In this document: positions 1 to 5,986 of the stretch, one piece after another
Position numbering within the stretch: position 1 is the stretch's first letter
Layout of the letters: every line of letters starts with the position of its first letter
Source of the DNA: Candidatus Hermodarchaeota archaeon
Lineage (GTDB): Archaea > Asgardarchaeota > Hermodarchaeia > Hermodarchaeales > Hermodarchaeaceae
Length of the DNA: 6,005 bases
Assembly: GCA_016840595.1 (NCBI GenBank)
Contig: JAEOSA010000122.1
Location: 1 to 6,005 of the forward strand
Direction: 5' to 3'
The notes under the pieces: generated by a model
Told to the model about the DNA's origin: nothing
Database searches by the model: none
The model's input: the letters and a program-made list of their open reading frames with translations, nothing else
Position numbers and translations under genes: made by a program

Positions 1-4
1 GAGT

Positions 5-2002
5 ATGACAGCGTCCGAGATTTTCGTTATGCTACGAGAGATAAAGGACGTTGTAGTCGGGAGATGGATTCTGAATATTTATCAACTTAACGGTACGCTG
101 CTTTTTAAAATCAGTAGTGATACGCCAAATAAGGTTTGGCTTCTAATTGAACCAGGAAAACGCATGCACCTTACATCACTTACTTATGAACGAGAAGCAA
201 AACTCCGTGCTTTTTGTAAAGCTCTTCGAAAACAGCTTCGTGATCATAAAATTAGTGACCTTGAACAACATGATTTTGATCGTGTCGTCTACTTGCGAGC
301 GGGCCCACCTGAAAAACGATTTACCATTGTGATAGAGTTGTTTGGAGGCGGGAATGCAATTCTCCTCGATCCAAAGGATCGAATCGTGTCAGCAATGACA
401 TATCGCCGAATGAGGGACCGTGATATTGTCCGAGGTGCTCCTTTTCAGTTTCCACCCTTAAGAGCAACTGACCCGAGAGAGATCACTCTGAAAGATTTGA
501 ATTCAATTCTTGATAGCTCTGAACATGATCTTGTTCGAACGCTAGTCCGCAGTTTGAACATGAGTGGTACTACCGCCGAGGAGGTTCTTTCGAAAGTAGA
601 AATTGATTCAACTATTTTAGCCAAGAAGCTGACTTCGAAGCAAAGAAAAACCTTGTACAAAACACTGATTTCATATTTTGATAGTCTTGCCGAAGGGCAA
701 CTTAAACCTCAGATTATAATGGATGAGAATGGTGAACCGATTCAAGTACTTCCTGCAGATAGTGTTCGATATCAGAACGTGAAGGTAAGTAAGTTTTCAA
801 CTTTCAATGAGGCTCTAGATACCTTCTATTCAACATCTCGAGAGGAGACTGCTACAGAGGAAATTGACGAGAAGTATCAACGTGAATTGGTAAAACTTCA
901 ACGATTACGAGAACAGCAACAAGAACATCTTGAAACAATGCAATCACGCGCTGAGCAAAGTCGAACCGCAGCCAATGCGATTTACCAACACTTGGACATC
1001 GTTGAAGAATTGCTGTTCACAATCCAGAATGCTCGGAAACAAAGCGTGTCCTGGAAGGACATTTCTCAACGCCTAGAGGAGGGAAAGAAAAAACAAATCC
1101 CGGCAGCCATGATTCTGGAAACTATCAATCCTCAGGCGGGAAGAATTCAAATTGTATTAAATGGGCTATCCATATCGCTTGATGTGCGATTGGGAGCAAC
1201 AGATAACGCAAACCAAATGTTTCAACGAAGTAAGCAACTTGAGAAAAAAGTCAAGGGAGCAACTATCGCCATCGAGGATACTCTTCAAAAGATAACCCAA
1301 ATGGAAGAGAAACATGAAGATGCTCTTGTAAAAGCCGAGTCGGATAGACTTATGCGACGCCGAAAGAAGCGTTGGTATGAGAAATTTCGATGGTTTAGAA
1401 CATCCCAAGATCTAATGGTTCTAGGGGGACGGGATGCGGGGAGTAATCAACAATTAATTCGGAAATACCTCGAAGACCCAGATTTGTTTTTCCACGCTGA
1501 TTTCGCGGGGGCTCCCGTTGTTGTGGTAAAAACTGAAGGACGAGAAGTTTCAGAAAAAGAGCTGGAAGAGATAGCCATTTTCGCTGTGAGTTATTCACGA
1601 GCATGGAAGGCAGGAAGACCTGCGGCGGATGCATATTGGGTAACGAGCGACCAAGTTTCTTTGAGTGCACCCTCCGGCGAATTTCTGCCTAAGGGTTCTG
1701 TAATGGTTAGAGGTGAGAGAAACTATTTTCGAAACGTCCCAGTTCGCTTAGCAATTGGTTTATTAATGGAAGATGAATTCCCTTTGGTTTTTGCAGGACC
1801 AGAATCAGTAGTTCAGCAAAAAGCCCAAAGCTGGGTATCTATTATTCCTGGTAAAATGAAAGTCTCGGATGCTGCAAAACAACTACGTGCATATTTTGCT
1901 AGAAAAGCGTCACCTGAGTTACAGGATTTGGTTAGGTCATTAACTATCGATGAGATTATTGCTGTATTACCACCAGGACCAGTTGATTTGATGCTCGAAT
2001 GA
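5..2002 (+). CDS. rqcH: NFACT-family ribosome quality-control factor (archaeal RqcH/Rqc2/NEMF homologue)
   Basis: The family binds 60S/50S subunits carrying stalled peptidyl-tRNA. In bacteria (RqcH) and eukaryotes (Rqc2/NEMF) it recruits tRNA to add C-terminal tails that mark the chain for degradation. The 665-residue product has the family order: NFACT-N (about 1-150), a helix-hairpin-helix region (about 175-225), two coiled-coil arms rich in E, Q, K and R (about 285-345 and 405-455), then NFACT-R. NFACT-R is unmistakable: WYEKFRWF at 457-464, GGRD at 474-477, HADFAGAP at 497-504. Asp92-Arg93 (in FDRVV) lies where the DR pair needed for tailing by Bacillus RqcH is expected, so tRNA recruitment may be retained. 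The length is normal for archaea and there is no eukaryotic NFACT-C extension. Archaeal homologues often carry a few residues before the equivalent of this Met, so the true start may lie left of the window. The archaeal role in tailing is inferred from homology. Confidence 0.93.
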   Translation: MTASEIFVMLREIKDVVVGRWILNIYQLNGTLLFKISSDTPNKVWLLIEPGKRMHLTSLTYEREAKLRAFCKALRKQLRDHKISDLEQHDFDRVVYLRAGPPEKRFTIVIELFGGGNAILLDPKDRIVSAMTYRRMRDRDIVRGAPFQFPPLRATDPREITLKDLNSILDSSEHDLVRTLVRSLNMSGTTAEEVLSKVEIDSTILAKKLTSKQRKTLYKTLISYFDSLAEGQLKPQIIMDENGEPIQVLPADSVRYQNVKVSKFSTFNEALDTFYSTSREETATEEIDEKYQRELVKLQRLREQQQEHLETMQSRAEQSRTAANAIYQHLDIVEELLFTIQNARKQSVSWKDISQRLEEGKKKQIPAAMILETINPQAGRIQIVLNGLSISLDVRLGATDNANQMFQRSKQLEKKVKGATIAIEDTLQKITQMEEKHEDALVKAESDRLMRRRKKRWYEKFRWFRTSQDLMVLGGRDAGSNQQLIRKYLEDPDLFFHADFAGAPVVVVKTEGREVSEKELEEIAIFAVSYSRAWKAGRPAADAYWVTSDQVSLSAPSGEFLPKGSVMVRGERNYFRNVPVRLAIGLLMEDEFPLVFAGPESVVQQKAQSWVSIIPGKMKVSDAAKQLRAYFARKASPELQDLVRSLTIDEIIAVLPPGPVDLMLE

Positions 2003-2076
2003 TTTTTACTTAACCAATTAGGGTCAAAGTGGAAGAGCCAAAGGGTTTTGAAGCCTGGATGTAACAGTTGTGTGAC

Positions 2077-2083
2077 GAGGTGA
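2077..2083 (+). promoter_or_regulatory. Ribosome binding site fixing the GTG start of the CBS-domain gene
   Basis: GAGGTGA matches the archaeal anti-Shine-Dalgarno (complement of the 16S 3' end ...AUCACCUCC) over seven bases. It ends 5 nt before GTG 2089. It lies inside the possible longer frame from TTG 2068, so it argues for the shorter 270-residue product. Confidence 0.75.
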
Positions 2084-2088
2084 GGTTG

Positions 2089-2901
2089 GTGCGTGTAGAA
2101 AAAATCATGGCAAGCCCAGTAAAGACCATTGATAAAGACCAGGTTGTCTCCGTTGCGCTGGATAGAATGGATAAACTTGGAATCTCAGCGATTCCAGTTA
2201 CAGAAGGAAAACAGCTGATTGGCTTGATAACCGAAGTCGATATTTTTGATAAATTAGGATCAGCTCGTGCAGGAAAGCTAACACCTGCAAGCATTCATGT
2301 TAGTTCAGTAATGGAGTTAAAACCCAAGACCGTTACATTGTCAACCGATATATTCGAAGCTGCAAACTTACTCTACGAGCGGAAAGAACGCGCGTTACCT
2401 GTTGTGGACAATGATAAGATTGTAGGAATTGTCACAAATACTCATTTTGTTAAGCAATGCATAGATATTGATAATCTCTCTGTTCGTGATCTCAGATTGG
2501 AACAGCCCATTAGTGTAAGCCCCACAGACCGGGTTGTACATGCCCGTCAGTTGATGCTAGCTAGGGATATGCCCGGCCTTCCTGTCTTTGAAGAAAGAAA
2601 AGTCATTGGTTTAGTGACGAAGAAACGTTTAGCTTTAGGTTTCGCCGCGTTTCGTCGAGAGATTCCGGCGAAATATCAAAGCACACGGCTACGAGATTTT
2701 CTTGTAATGAATATTATGACTAATACTGAATTCACGGTTACACCTGACTCAACGGTTGCTGAAGCCGCAGAGCTACTTCTTCGTCCTCGCCAACACCTCT
2801 TACCAGTCATGAAAAAAGAAATCATGGAAAATATTCTGATAAGGCGTAATTTGGTAGATTTGGTCGCGAACCGATTTAAAATAAATAAAAAAGCTGATTG
2901 A
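2089..2901 (+). CDS. Four-CBS-domain protein (two Bateman modules), probable nucleotide-binding sensor
   Basis: CBS pairs form Bateman modules that usually bind adenosine ligands (AMP, ATP, SAM) and regulate partner proteins. This 270-residue soluble protein consists almost only of CBS repeats, at about 1-56, 72-125, 130-183 and 205-262. Typical motifs recur: IMASPVKTI near the N-terminus, ISAIPV then LIGLITEVDIF (32-53), RALPVV then IVGIVT (101-116), and GLPVF then VIGLVTKKRL (163-181). The fourth repeat keeps HLLPV (236-240) but lacks the usual Gly-hydrophobic-Thr strand, so its ligand site may be lost. No DNA-binding, transport or enzyme domain is attached, so the output is unknown. The open frame extends to a TTG at 2068, but GTG 2089 is preferred: GAGGTGA lies 5 nt before it and MRVEKIM matches the usual start of a first CBS repeat. 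The stop is 18 bp before the AMMECR1-family start, so the two are probably co-transcribed. Confidence 0.9.
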   Translation: MRVEKIMASPVKTIDKDQVVSVALDRMDKLGISAIPVTEGKQLIGLITEVDIFDKLGSARAGKLTPASIHVSSVMELKPKTVTLSTDIFEAANLLYERKERALPVVDNDKIVGIVTNTHFVKQCIDIDNLSVRDLRLEQPISVSPTDRVVHARQLMLARDMPGLPVFEERKVIGLVTKKRLALGFAAFRREIPAKYQSTRLRDFLVMNIMTNTEFTVTPDSTVAEAAELLLRPRQHLLPVMKKEIMENILIRRNLVDLVANRFKINKKAD

Positions 2902-2907
2902 AATTAG

Positions 2908-2913
2908 GGTGAT
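2908..2913 (+). promoter_or_regulatory. Ribosome binding site of the AMMECR1-family gene
   Basis: GGTGAT, six bases complementary to the archaeal 16S 3' end, lies 6 nt before ATG 2920 and just after the CBS gene stop. This fits independent re-initiation within a two-gene transcript. Confidence 0.7.
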
Positions 2914-2919
2914 TTAGTT

Positions 2920-3570
2920 ATGTCTAGGTTGCTTACACTTGAAGAGGGGGTCATGTTAACAAAATTCGCCCGGCAAACTATTGAAATGTATATTCGAAAA
3001 AAACAGCAACTAGATATTCCAACTACTAACTCTAAATCACTGCATGAAAACCGGGGAGTATTTGTAACACTGAAAAAACGCCAGGGAGAGGAGGCAGACA
3101 AGTGGGTGCTTCGTGGCTGTATTGGTCGATTACCGCCAGGTCCTATTAGTCGCGCCGAACCTGTTCCACTTCTCGAAGCAACGCGTCAAGCCGCTTTGAG
3201 TTCAGCCCTAGATGACCCTAGATTCCCACCTGTTCAAGAAGATGAATTGGAATTAATCCTTGTTGAAGTCAGTGTTTTGACTGTTCCCAAAGAACTTGAG
3301 GTTCAGGATCGGAAGAAACTTGCAGACCATATTAATGTTGGAAAAGATGGGATAATTATTGAGGGCCGGGGATGGCATCGAGGACTTCTTCTCCCCCAAG
3401 TAGCCCCAGAACAGGACTGGAATGCTGAGCAGTTCCTGCAAGGGTGTTGTCAAAAGGCAGGGCTGTCTCCTGATAGTTACTTAAAATCAGAAGTTAGAAT
3501 CTACAAATTCCAAGCTCAGATATTTTCAGAAACTAGCGTTAGTGGAGAAATTACTGAGCGAACCTTCTAG
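2920..3570 (+). CDS. AMMECR1 domain family protein
   Basis: This is a 216-residue stand-alone member of the AMMECR1 family, found in archaea, bacteria and eukaryotes; the human protein is linked to the AMME contiguous-gene syndrome. Diagnostic segments are EEG...ARQTIE near the N-terminus (8-22), GVFVTL (46-51), the signature LRGCIG (64-69), the AA...DDPRFPPV segment (91-105), GLLLPQVAPE (155-164) and W...FL..CCQKAGL (167-182). The conserved Cys67 and nearby Arg and His residues suggest a catalytic or binding site, but the family's biochemistry is not settled. In many prokaryotes AMMECR1 is fused to or encoded beside MEMO and a radical SAM protein; neither is visible here. GGTGAT 6 nt before ATG supports the start, as does family-like sequence before the internal Met12. 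The gene lies 18 bp after the CBS gene and its stop is only 2 bp from the stop of the opposing regulator gene. Confidence 0.92.
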   Translation: MSRLLTLEEGVMLTKFARQTIEMYIRKKQQLDIPTTNSKSLHENRGVFVTLKKRQGEEADKWVLRGCIGRLPPGPISRAEPVPLLEATRQAALSSALDDPRFPPVQEDELELILVEVSVLTVPKELEVQDRKKLADHINVGKDGIIIEGRGWHRGLLLPQVAPEQDWNAEQFLQGCCQKAGLSPDSYLKSEVRIYKFQAQIFSETSVSGEITERTF

Positions 3571-3571
3571 T

Positions 3572-3592
3572 TTCATTTCAAACTTGAATGAA
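3572..3592. terminator. Imperfect inverted repeat at the convergent stops, possible bidirectional terminator
   Basis: TTCATTTC (3572-3579) and GAATGAA (3586-3592) can pair over 7 bp with one bulged T around the six-base loop AAACTT. The element starts within the 2-bp gap between the AMMECR1 and Lrp-type stops and covers the last codons of the Lrp-type gene. It is AT-rich and weak. It is called only because convergent genes this close must terminate inside one another or at such a site. Confidence 0.3.
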
Positions 3593-4028
3593 GTGGTGGT
3601 GTATTATTGACCTCGTCAAGCACCATCAGTGTGTTCATGCTAGTTATGCCAGGAATTTTGGATAATGATTTATGAAGGAGGTTTGTGAAATCAGCGACGT
3701 CACTTGCAATAAGGCGAACAACCAAATCCACAGTTCCAGCTGTTTTTGTGATTGACAAAATTTGTGGTAGTTTGTGTAGTTGCTTTGTGACCGCCTCTGT
3801 TTTTCCATGCTCTGTACGAATTAGAAGCAGTGACTGAATCGACCAGCCTATTTTTTCCCAATCTAATTCAGCTCCAAGTTTTGTCACAATTCCACGAGAG
3901 ACTAAATTATTGATGCGATTTCGGGCAGCGGTCGCGCTTAGCCCAACACTTCGACCCAGCTCAGAAAATGAGATTCGAGAATTTGATTGTAAGACTTGGA
4001 GAATTTGTAAATCCACTTCATCCAACAT
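3573..4028 (-). CDS. Lrp/AsnC-family transcriptional regulator
   Basis: Lrp/AsnC (feast/famine) regulators bind DNA as dimers or octamers and sense amino acids or related small molecules. The 151-residue product has the standard two parts. An N-terminal winged helix-turn-helix covers about 1-50 (LDEVDLQILQVLQ, then SFSELGRSVGLSATAARNRI, then LVSRGIV). A C-terminal RAM effector and oligomerisation domain covers about 65-140, with TAGTVDLVVRL (97-106) at the place of the conserved Gly-containing ligand loop. The length is typical. Met1 sits directly before the canonical LDEVDLQIL start, so the start is secure even though the ribosome binding site is weak. The gene is divergent from the CCA-adding enzyme gene across 69 bp and convergent with the AMMECR1-family gene. 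Self-regulation and control of the divergent gene are common in this family but are only inferred here. The effector cannot be read from the sequence. Confidence 0.93.
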   Translation of the reverse strand: MLDEVDLQILQVLQSNSRISFSELGRSVGLSATAARNRINNLVSRGIVTKLGAELDWEKIGWSIQSLLLIRTEHGKTEAVTKQLHKLPQILSITKTAGTVDLVVRLIASDVADFTNLLHKSLSKIPGITSMNTLMVLDEVNNTPPLHSSLK

Positions 4029-4045
4029 AGGAGTTCGGGCTCCCT
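4029..4045 (-). promoter_or_regulatory. Short hairpin and purine-rich leader directly before the Lrp-type start codon
   Basis: On the minus strand the leader reads AGGGAG, CCCGAA, CTCCT and then ATG at once. The purine-rich AGGGAG, the only Shine-Dalgarno-like element, can pair with CTCCT with one extra G, leaving a six-base loop. The weak ribosome binding site could therefore be hidden, or the repeat could be a protein operator. The stem is short. Confidence 0.3.
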
Positions 4046-4097
4046 CAAACTAGGGCTTAGGCTTTATGACTTAAAAGCATAGTCGCCCAGAAATCAG
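4029..4097. promoter_or_regulatory. Divergent promoter region between the Lrp-type regulator and the CCA gene
   Basis: This 69-bp gap must hold both promoters. TTAAAA at 4071-4076 reads as TTTTAA on the other strand. It is placed about 25 bp from the CCA start on the right and about 25 bp from a leftward start site that would leave a 5' leader of about 20 nt on the regulator mRNA. A second weak AT box is CTTTATG at 4062-4068. I see no convincing BRE on either side. The gap is a natural place for the Lrp-type protein to bind, but I see no clear 13-15 bp Lrp-like palindrome. Confidence 0.5.
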
Positions 4098-5519
4098 ATG
4101 ATGTCTGTGTTACGTAAAATTCGGAATATTATTCTCAATCAAATTCGTCCAACTCAAGCCGAAATTAAAGAAGGCGTCCAGATCTTTAACCGTATCAAAC
4201 GGGCAATCCAGCACATTTCCGAGATGAAGAATTTAGAAGTCTCTTTCATCAACCTTGAAGGGTCATCGGGGCGAAAACAAACTCAGCTACGAAATTGGCG
4301 AGAGTTGGACATATTCATAGGATTACCTACATCGATATTACCAAAACCAATTGACAAAGAAAAACCATCAAAACCGAAACTTCGTAAACTCTTCAAACAA
4401 TTGGTAGAAGAAATCGCGGTTGAAGCGATTAAAGAAGCAGGGTGCTCTTCTTGGCAAGTAAAATATGCTGAACATCCCTATGCTTCAGCTACACTTGATA
4501 ATTATAAAGTAGACATCATTTTTGGATTTGACCTATCTCCGGACCATATTTTCAAAACCGGGCCAATAACAGCCGTTGATCGTACCCCGCATCACAGTCA
4601 ATTTGTTGATTCTCAGTTGTCAAAAACACAACGAGATGATGTCAGACTTTTGAAAGCATTCTTTCATTCTGTATATGTATATGGAGATACCAGCCCTGTT
4701 GGTCGCAGTGGATTCACAGGCTTTAGCACAGAAATGATAGTTTATCACAATCAGTGCCTCGATTCCGTTTTTGAATTTCTTTCTCAGGCCCCACCCAAAC
4801 CACTTGATTATTTTTCCCGCCCCTCAAATGAACTCCTACAAAAATTTCAAAGAGAAGAACTGATTATTACCGATCCCACTGATCCTAATCGAAATATCGC
4901 ATCAAGTATCTCCGAACGTGCTTACCGTTACGCGCAACATAACGCATGTCAGTTATTACGAGAACCTTCACACGCGTTTTTTAGAATGGCGCCAATTCCG
5001 GTTTTAACTTCAGACGAACTCAAAATAATGAGTAATAATTATTTTGTCATCGAGTTTCAGGATGAGACAGGGTGGCATTATACCAAGACTCGTGATAAAC
5101 TCTATCGATATTTTACTAAGCTACAAAAATTCTTGAGCCGTGAAGCCACAGGAGAACCCCGATTTGGGTCTGTTGTGTTTGAGGAAGTATTTGACGCACC
5201 CGTATTTGTTATAGCACTTATGGTAGAAAAAAATGAGATTAGCAAATCCTACACACGAATAGGTCCTCCATCTGATTTTCCTGATGAGGTTGATAAATTT
5301 ACCAAAAAGCACCCTAACGCTTACTTGCAAAATGGTCGATACCATGTTGAAATCCAACGGAGATTTAAAAAAACGGATAATGCTATCCAACACTTTCTAG
5401 CGAATAACACACTTTCACCAAAACTAACACCAATTAGTGTTTCAAACCAAGGAATTACATTAATTGGAAAACAAGCACTGTGGATTCTAAAGAAAGCGGT
5501 TCAGCCCTTCATTCCGTGA
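4098..5519 (+). CDS. cca: CCA-adding enzyme, archaeal class I tRNA nucleotidyltransferase
   Basis: The enzyme adds or repairs the 3' CCA of tRNA from CTP and ATP without a nucleic acid template, acting in the cytoplasm. The 473-residue protein aligns from memory with the Archaeoglobus enzyme: GSSGR at 55-59 (the G-S-x-x-R nucleotidyltransferase motif), the ELDIF carboxylates Glu69 and Asp71, a third Asp139 in YKVDII, YAEHPYA at 123-129, AVDRTPHHSQFV at 159-170, GFTGFSTEMIVY at 205-216 and DPTDPNRNIASSIS at 259-272. The tail region includes RIGPP (387-391) and NGRYHVE (412-418). The length is close to normal, with a Pro/Lys-rich insertion of about 12 residues near 80-94. An in-frame TAG at 4080-4082 restricts the start to the tandem ATGs at 4098 and 4101. 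No Shine-Dalgarno sequence precedes them, so the mRNA may be leaderless. The gene is single and flanked by genes on the opposite strand. Confidence 0.95.
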   Translation: MMSVLRKIRNIILNQIRPTQAEIKEGVQIFNRIKRAIQHISEMKNLEVSFINLEGSSGRKQTQLRNWRELDIFIGLPTSILPKPIDKEKPSKPKLRKLFKQLVEEIAVEAIKEAGCSSWQVKYAEHPYASATLDNYKVDIIFGFDLSPDHIFKTGPITAVDRTPHHSQFVDSQLSKTQRDDVRLLKAFFHSVYVYGDTSPVGRSGFTGFSTEMIVYHNQCLDSVFEFLSQAPPKPLDYFSRPSNELLQKFQREELIITDPTDPNRNIASSISERAYRYAQHNACQLLREPSHAFFRMAPIPVLTSDELKIMSNNYFVIEFQDETGWHYTKTRDKLYRYFTKLQKFLSREATGEPRFGSVVFEEVFDAPVFVIALMVEKNEISKSYTRIGPPSDFPDEVDKFTKKHPNAYLQNGRYHVEIQRRFKKTDNAIQHFLANNTLSPKLTPISVSNQGITLIGKQALWILKKAVQPFIP

Positions 5520-5532
5520 ATAAAACGGAGTC

Positions 5533-5542
5533 AAAAAAATTT
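5533..5542 (-). terminator. Oligo-T terminator after the small hypothetical gene
   Basis: On the minus strand, 2 nt past the TGA at 5545-5547, the sequence is AAATTTTTTT: seven consecutive Ts with no hairpin, the typical archaeal intrinsic termination signal. It fills most of the 25-bp gap to the CCA stop. The rightward strand has no matching T-run here, so the CCA transcript must end elsewhere, perhaps within the opposing gene. Confidence 0.55.
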
Positions 5543-5544
5543 GG

Positions 5545-5925
5545 TCATGATTCATAGACACGAATATTGGTTCCAGTCTTCTTTTGTAAAGGCGCCTCAA
5601 AGAAAGCAACTATTTCGTCTCCACTTCCTTCAGCCAGTTTTTCATTATCTACGGCTACTAACCGTATTGCCCCGTATGCATATTCAAATAAACCAGTCAC
5701 TTGTTTCACTTGATTATCGGAATAATCCATCTCAACGACGACAAAACTAGAAGGGAGTTTATTCACACCCTCAGGAGATTTCACCTTAAATTTGACCTTC
5801 TGTGTTTGTGAAATATCCTTCAATTGGTTGATGTACATTGGTCGAATCATTAATGCCCCAGTTTTATCGAGAACGTCAGTTAGGACTCGCTCTGAGGCTT
5901 TAATCGTAAGTCGCCACTCGCCCAC
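5545..5925 (-). CDS. Small conserved-looking hypothetical protein, family not recognised
   Basis: I do not recognise this family. From GTG 5925 it encodes 126 residues, with no signal peptide, no membrane segment and no cysteine. The sequence alternates likely strands (EWRLTIKA 3-10; KVKFKVKS 43-50; FVVVEMDY 61-68; AIRLVAVD 86-93; EIVAFFEA 104-111) with a likely helix around 11-20, suggesting a compact mainly beta or alpha/beta soluble domain. The frame can extend to a GTG at 5934 (129 residues). GTG 5925 is preferred because AAGGTGA ends exactly 5 nt before it, the same spacing as at the CBS-protein gene. A real gene is supported by this ribosome binding site, the balanced amino acid composition, a T-run just after the stop, and the lack of any good competing frame. 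It converges on the CCA gene with a 25-bp gap. No function can be assigned. Confidence 0.72.
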   Translation of the reverse strand: MGEWRLTIKASERVLTDVLDKTGALMIRPMYINQLKDISQTQKVKFKVKSPEGVNKLPSSFVVVEMDYSDNQVKQVTGLFEYAYGAIRLVAVDNEKLAEGSGDEIVAFFEAPLQKKTGTNIRVYES

Positions 5926-5930
5926 TGGTT

Positions 5931-5937
5931 TCACCTT
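5931..5937 (-). promoter_or_regulatory. Ribosome binding site fixing the GTG start of the small hypothetical gene
   Basis: The minus strand reads AAGGTGA, complementary to the archaeal 16S 3' end, with a 5-nt spacer before GTG 5925. It overlaps the alternative GTG at 5934, which would have no ribosome binding site of its own, so the downstream GTG is preferred. Confidence 0.6.
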
Positions 5938-5946
5938 TTCTAAAAA

Positions 5947-5959
5947 TTACAAACTGTAA
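5947..5959. promoter_or_regulatory. Perfect 13-bp inverted repeat TTACA-AAC-TGTAA, candidate operator
   Basis: Two 5-bp arms are exact reverse complements around a 3-bp centre. A third half-site, TGTAA, recurs at 5970-5974, 15 bp from the copy at 5955-5959. The repeat lies between the candidate TATA box (5979-5986) and the ribosome binding site of the small leftward gene, over the likely transcription start, a position suited to repression. The binding protein is unknown. Confidence 0.4.
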
Positions 5960-5978
5960 AATAGTGTATTGTAACTCC

Positions 5979-5986
5979 GTTTAAAC
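5979..5986. promoter_or_regulatory. Palindromic GTTTAAAC, candidate TATA element
   Basis: This symmetrical AT-rich box would place a leftward transcription start near 5955, about 30 nt before the small gene's GTG. It could equally serve a rightward gene beginning just past the window, since the last bases (GGTGAG, 6000-6005) resemble a ribosome binding site. The direct repeat CCGTTT (5977-5982, 5986-5991) overlaps it. Confidence 0.35.

Noticed and set aside
1166..1670. Open antisense frames across the rqcH coiled-coil and NFACT-R regions (1166-1408 and 1395-1670, minus strand)
   Set aside because: They lie wholly antisense to a strongly supported gene, show no domain-like sequence and no ribosome binding site, and are expected by chance.
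2003..2088. Possible structured leader, tRNA or terminator between rqcH and the CBS gene
   Set aside because: Only a T5 run (2003-2007) and very short pairings such as GTAACA/TGTGAC at 2061-2076 are present; no cloverleaf or convincing stem. A promoter cannot be placed with confidence.
2010..2294. Minus-strand open frame over the start of the CBS gene
   Set aside because: Its product is Ser/Thr-rich with no recognisable motif and mirrors the CBS coding region; the forward frame is clearly the real one.
2089..2901. CBS protein as an IMP dehydrogenase fragment or transcriptional regulator
   Set aside because: There is no TIM-barrel sequence and no helix-turn-helix; the whole length is accounted for by four CBS repeats.
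2953..2955. Alternative ATG start of the AMMECR1-family protein after GAGGGGG
   Set aside because: The spacer is only 2 nt, and the residues before it (LTLEEG) match the usual family N-terminus, so ATG 2920 with GGTGAT is better.
5541..5750. Plus-strand open frame of 69 codons opposite the small hypothetical gene
   Set aside because: The product is rich in His, Arg and Gln with no family resemblance. The minus-strand frame is longer, has a ribosome binding site and has a more natural composition.
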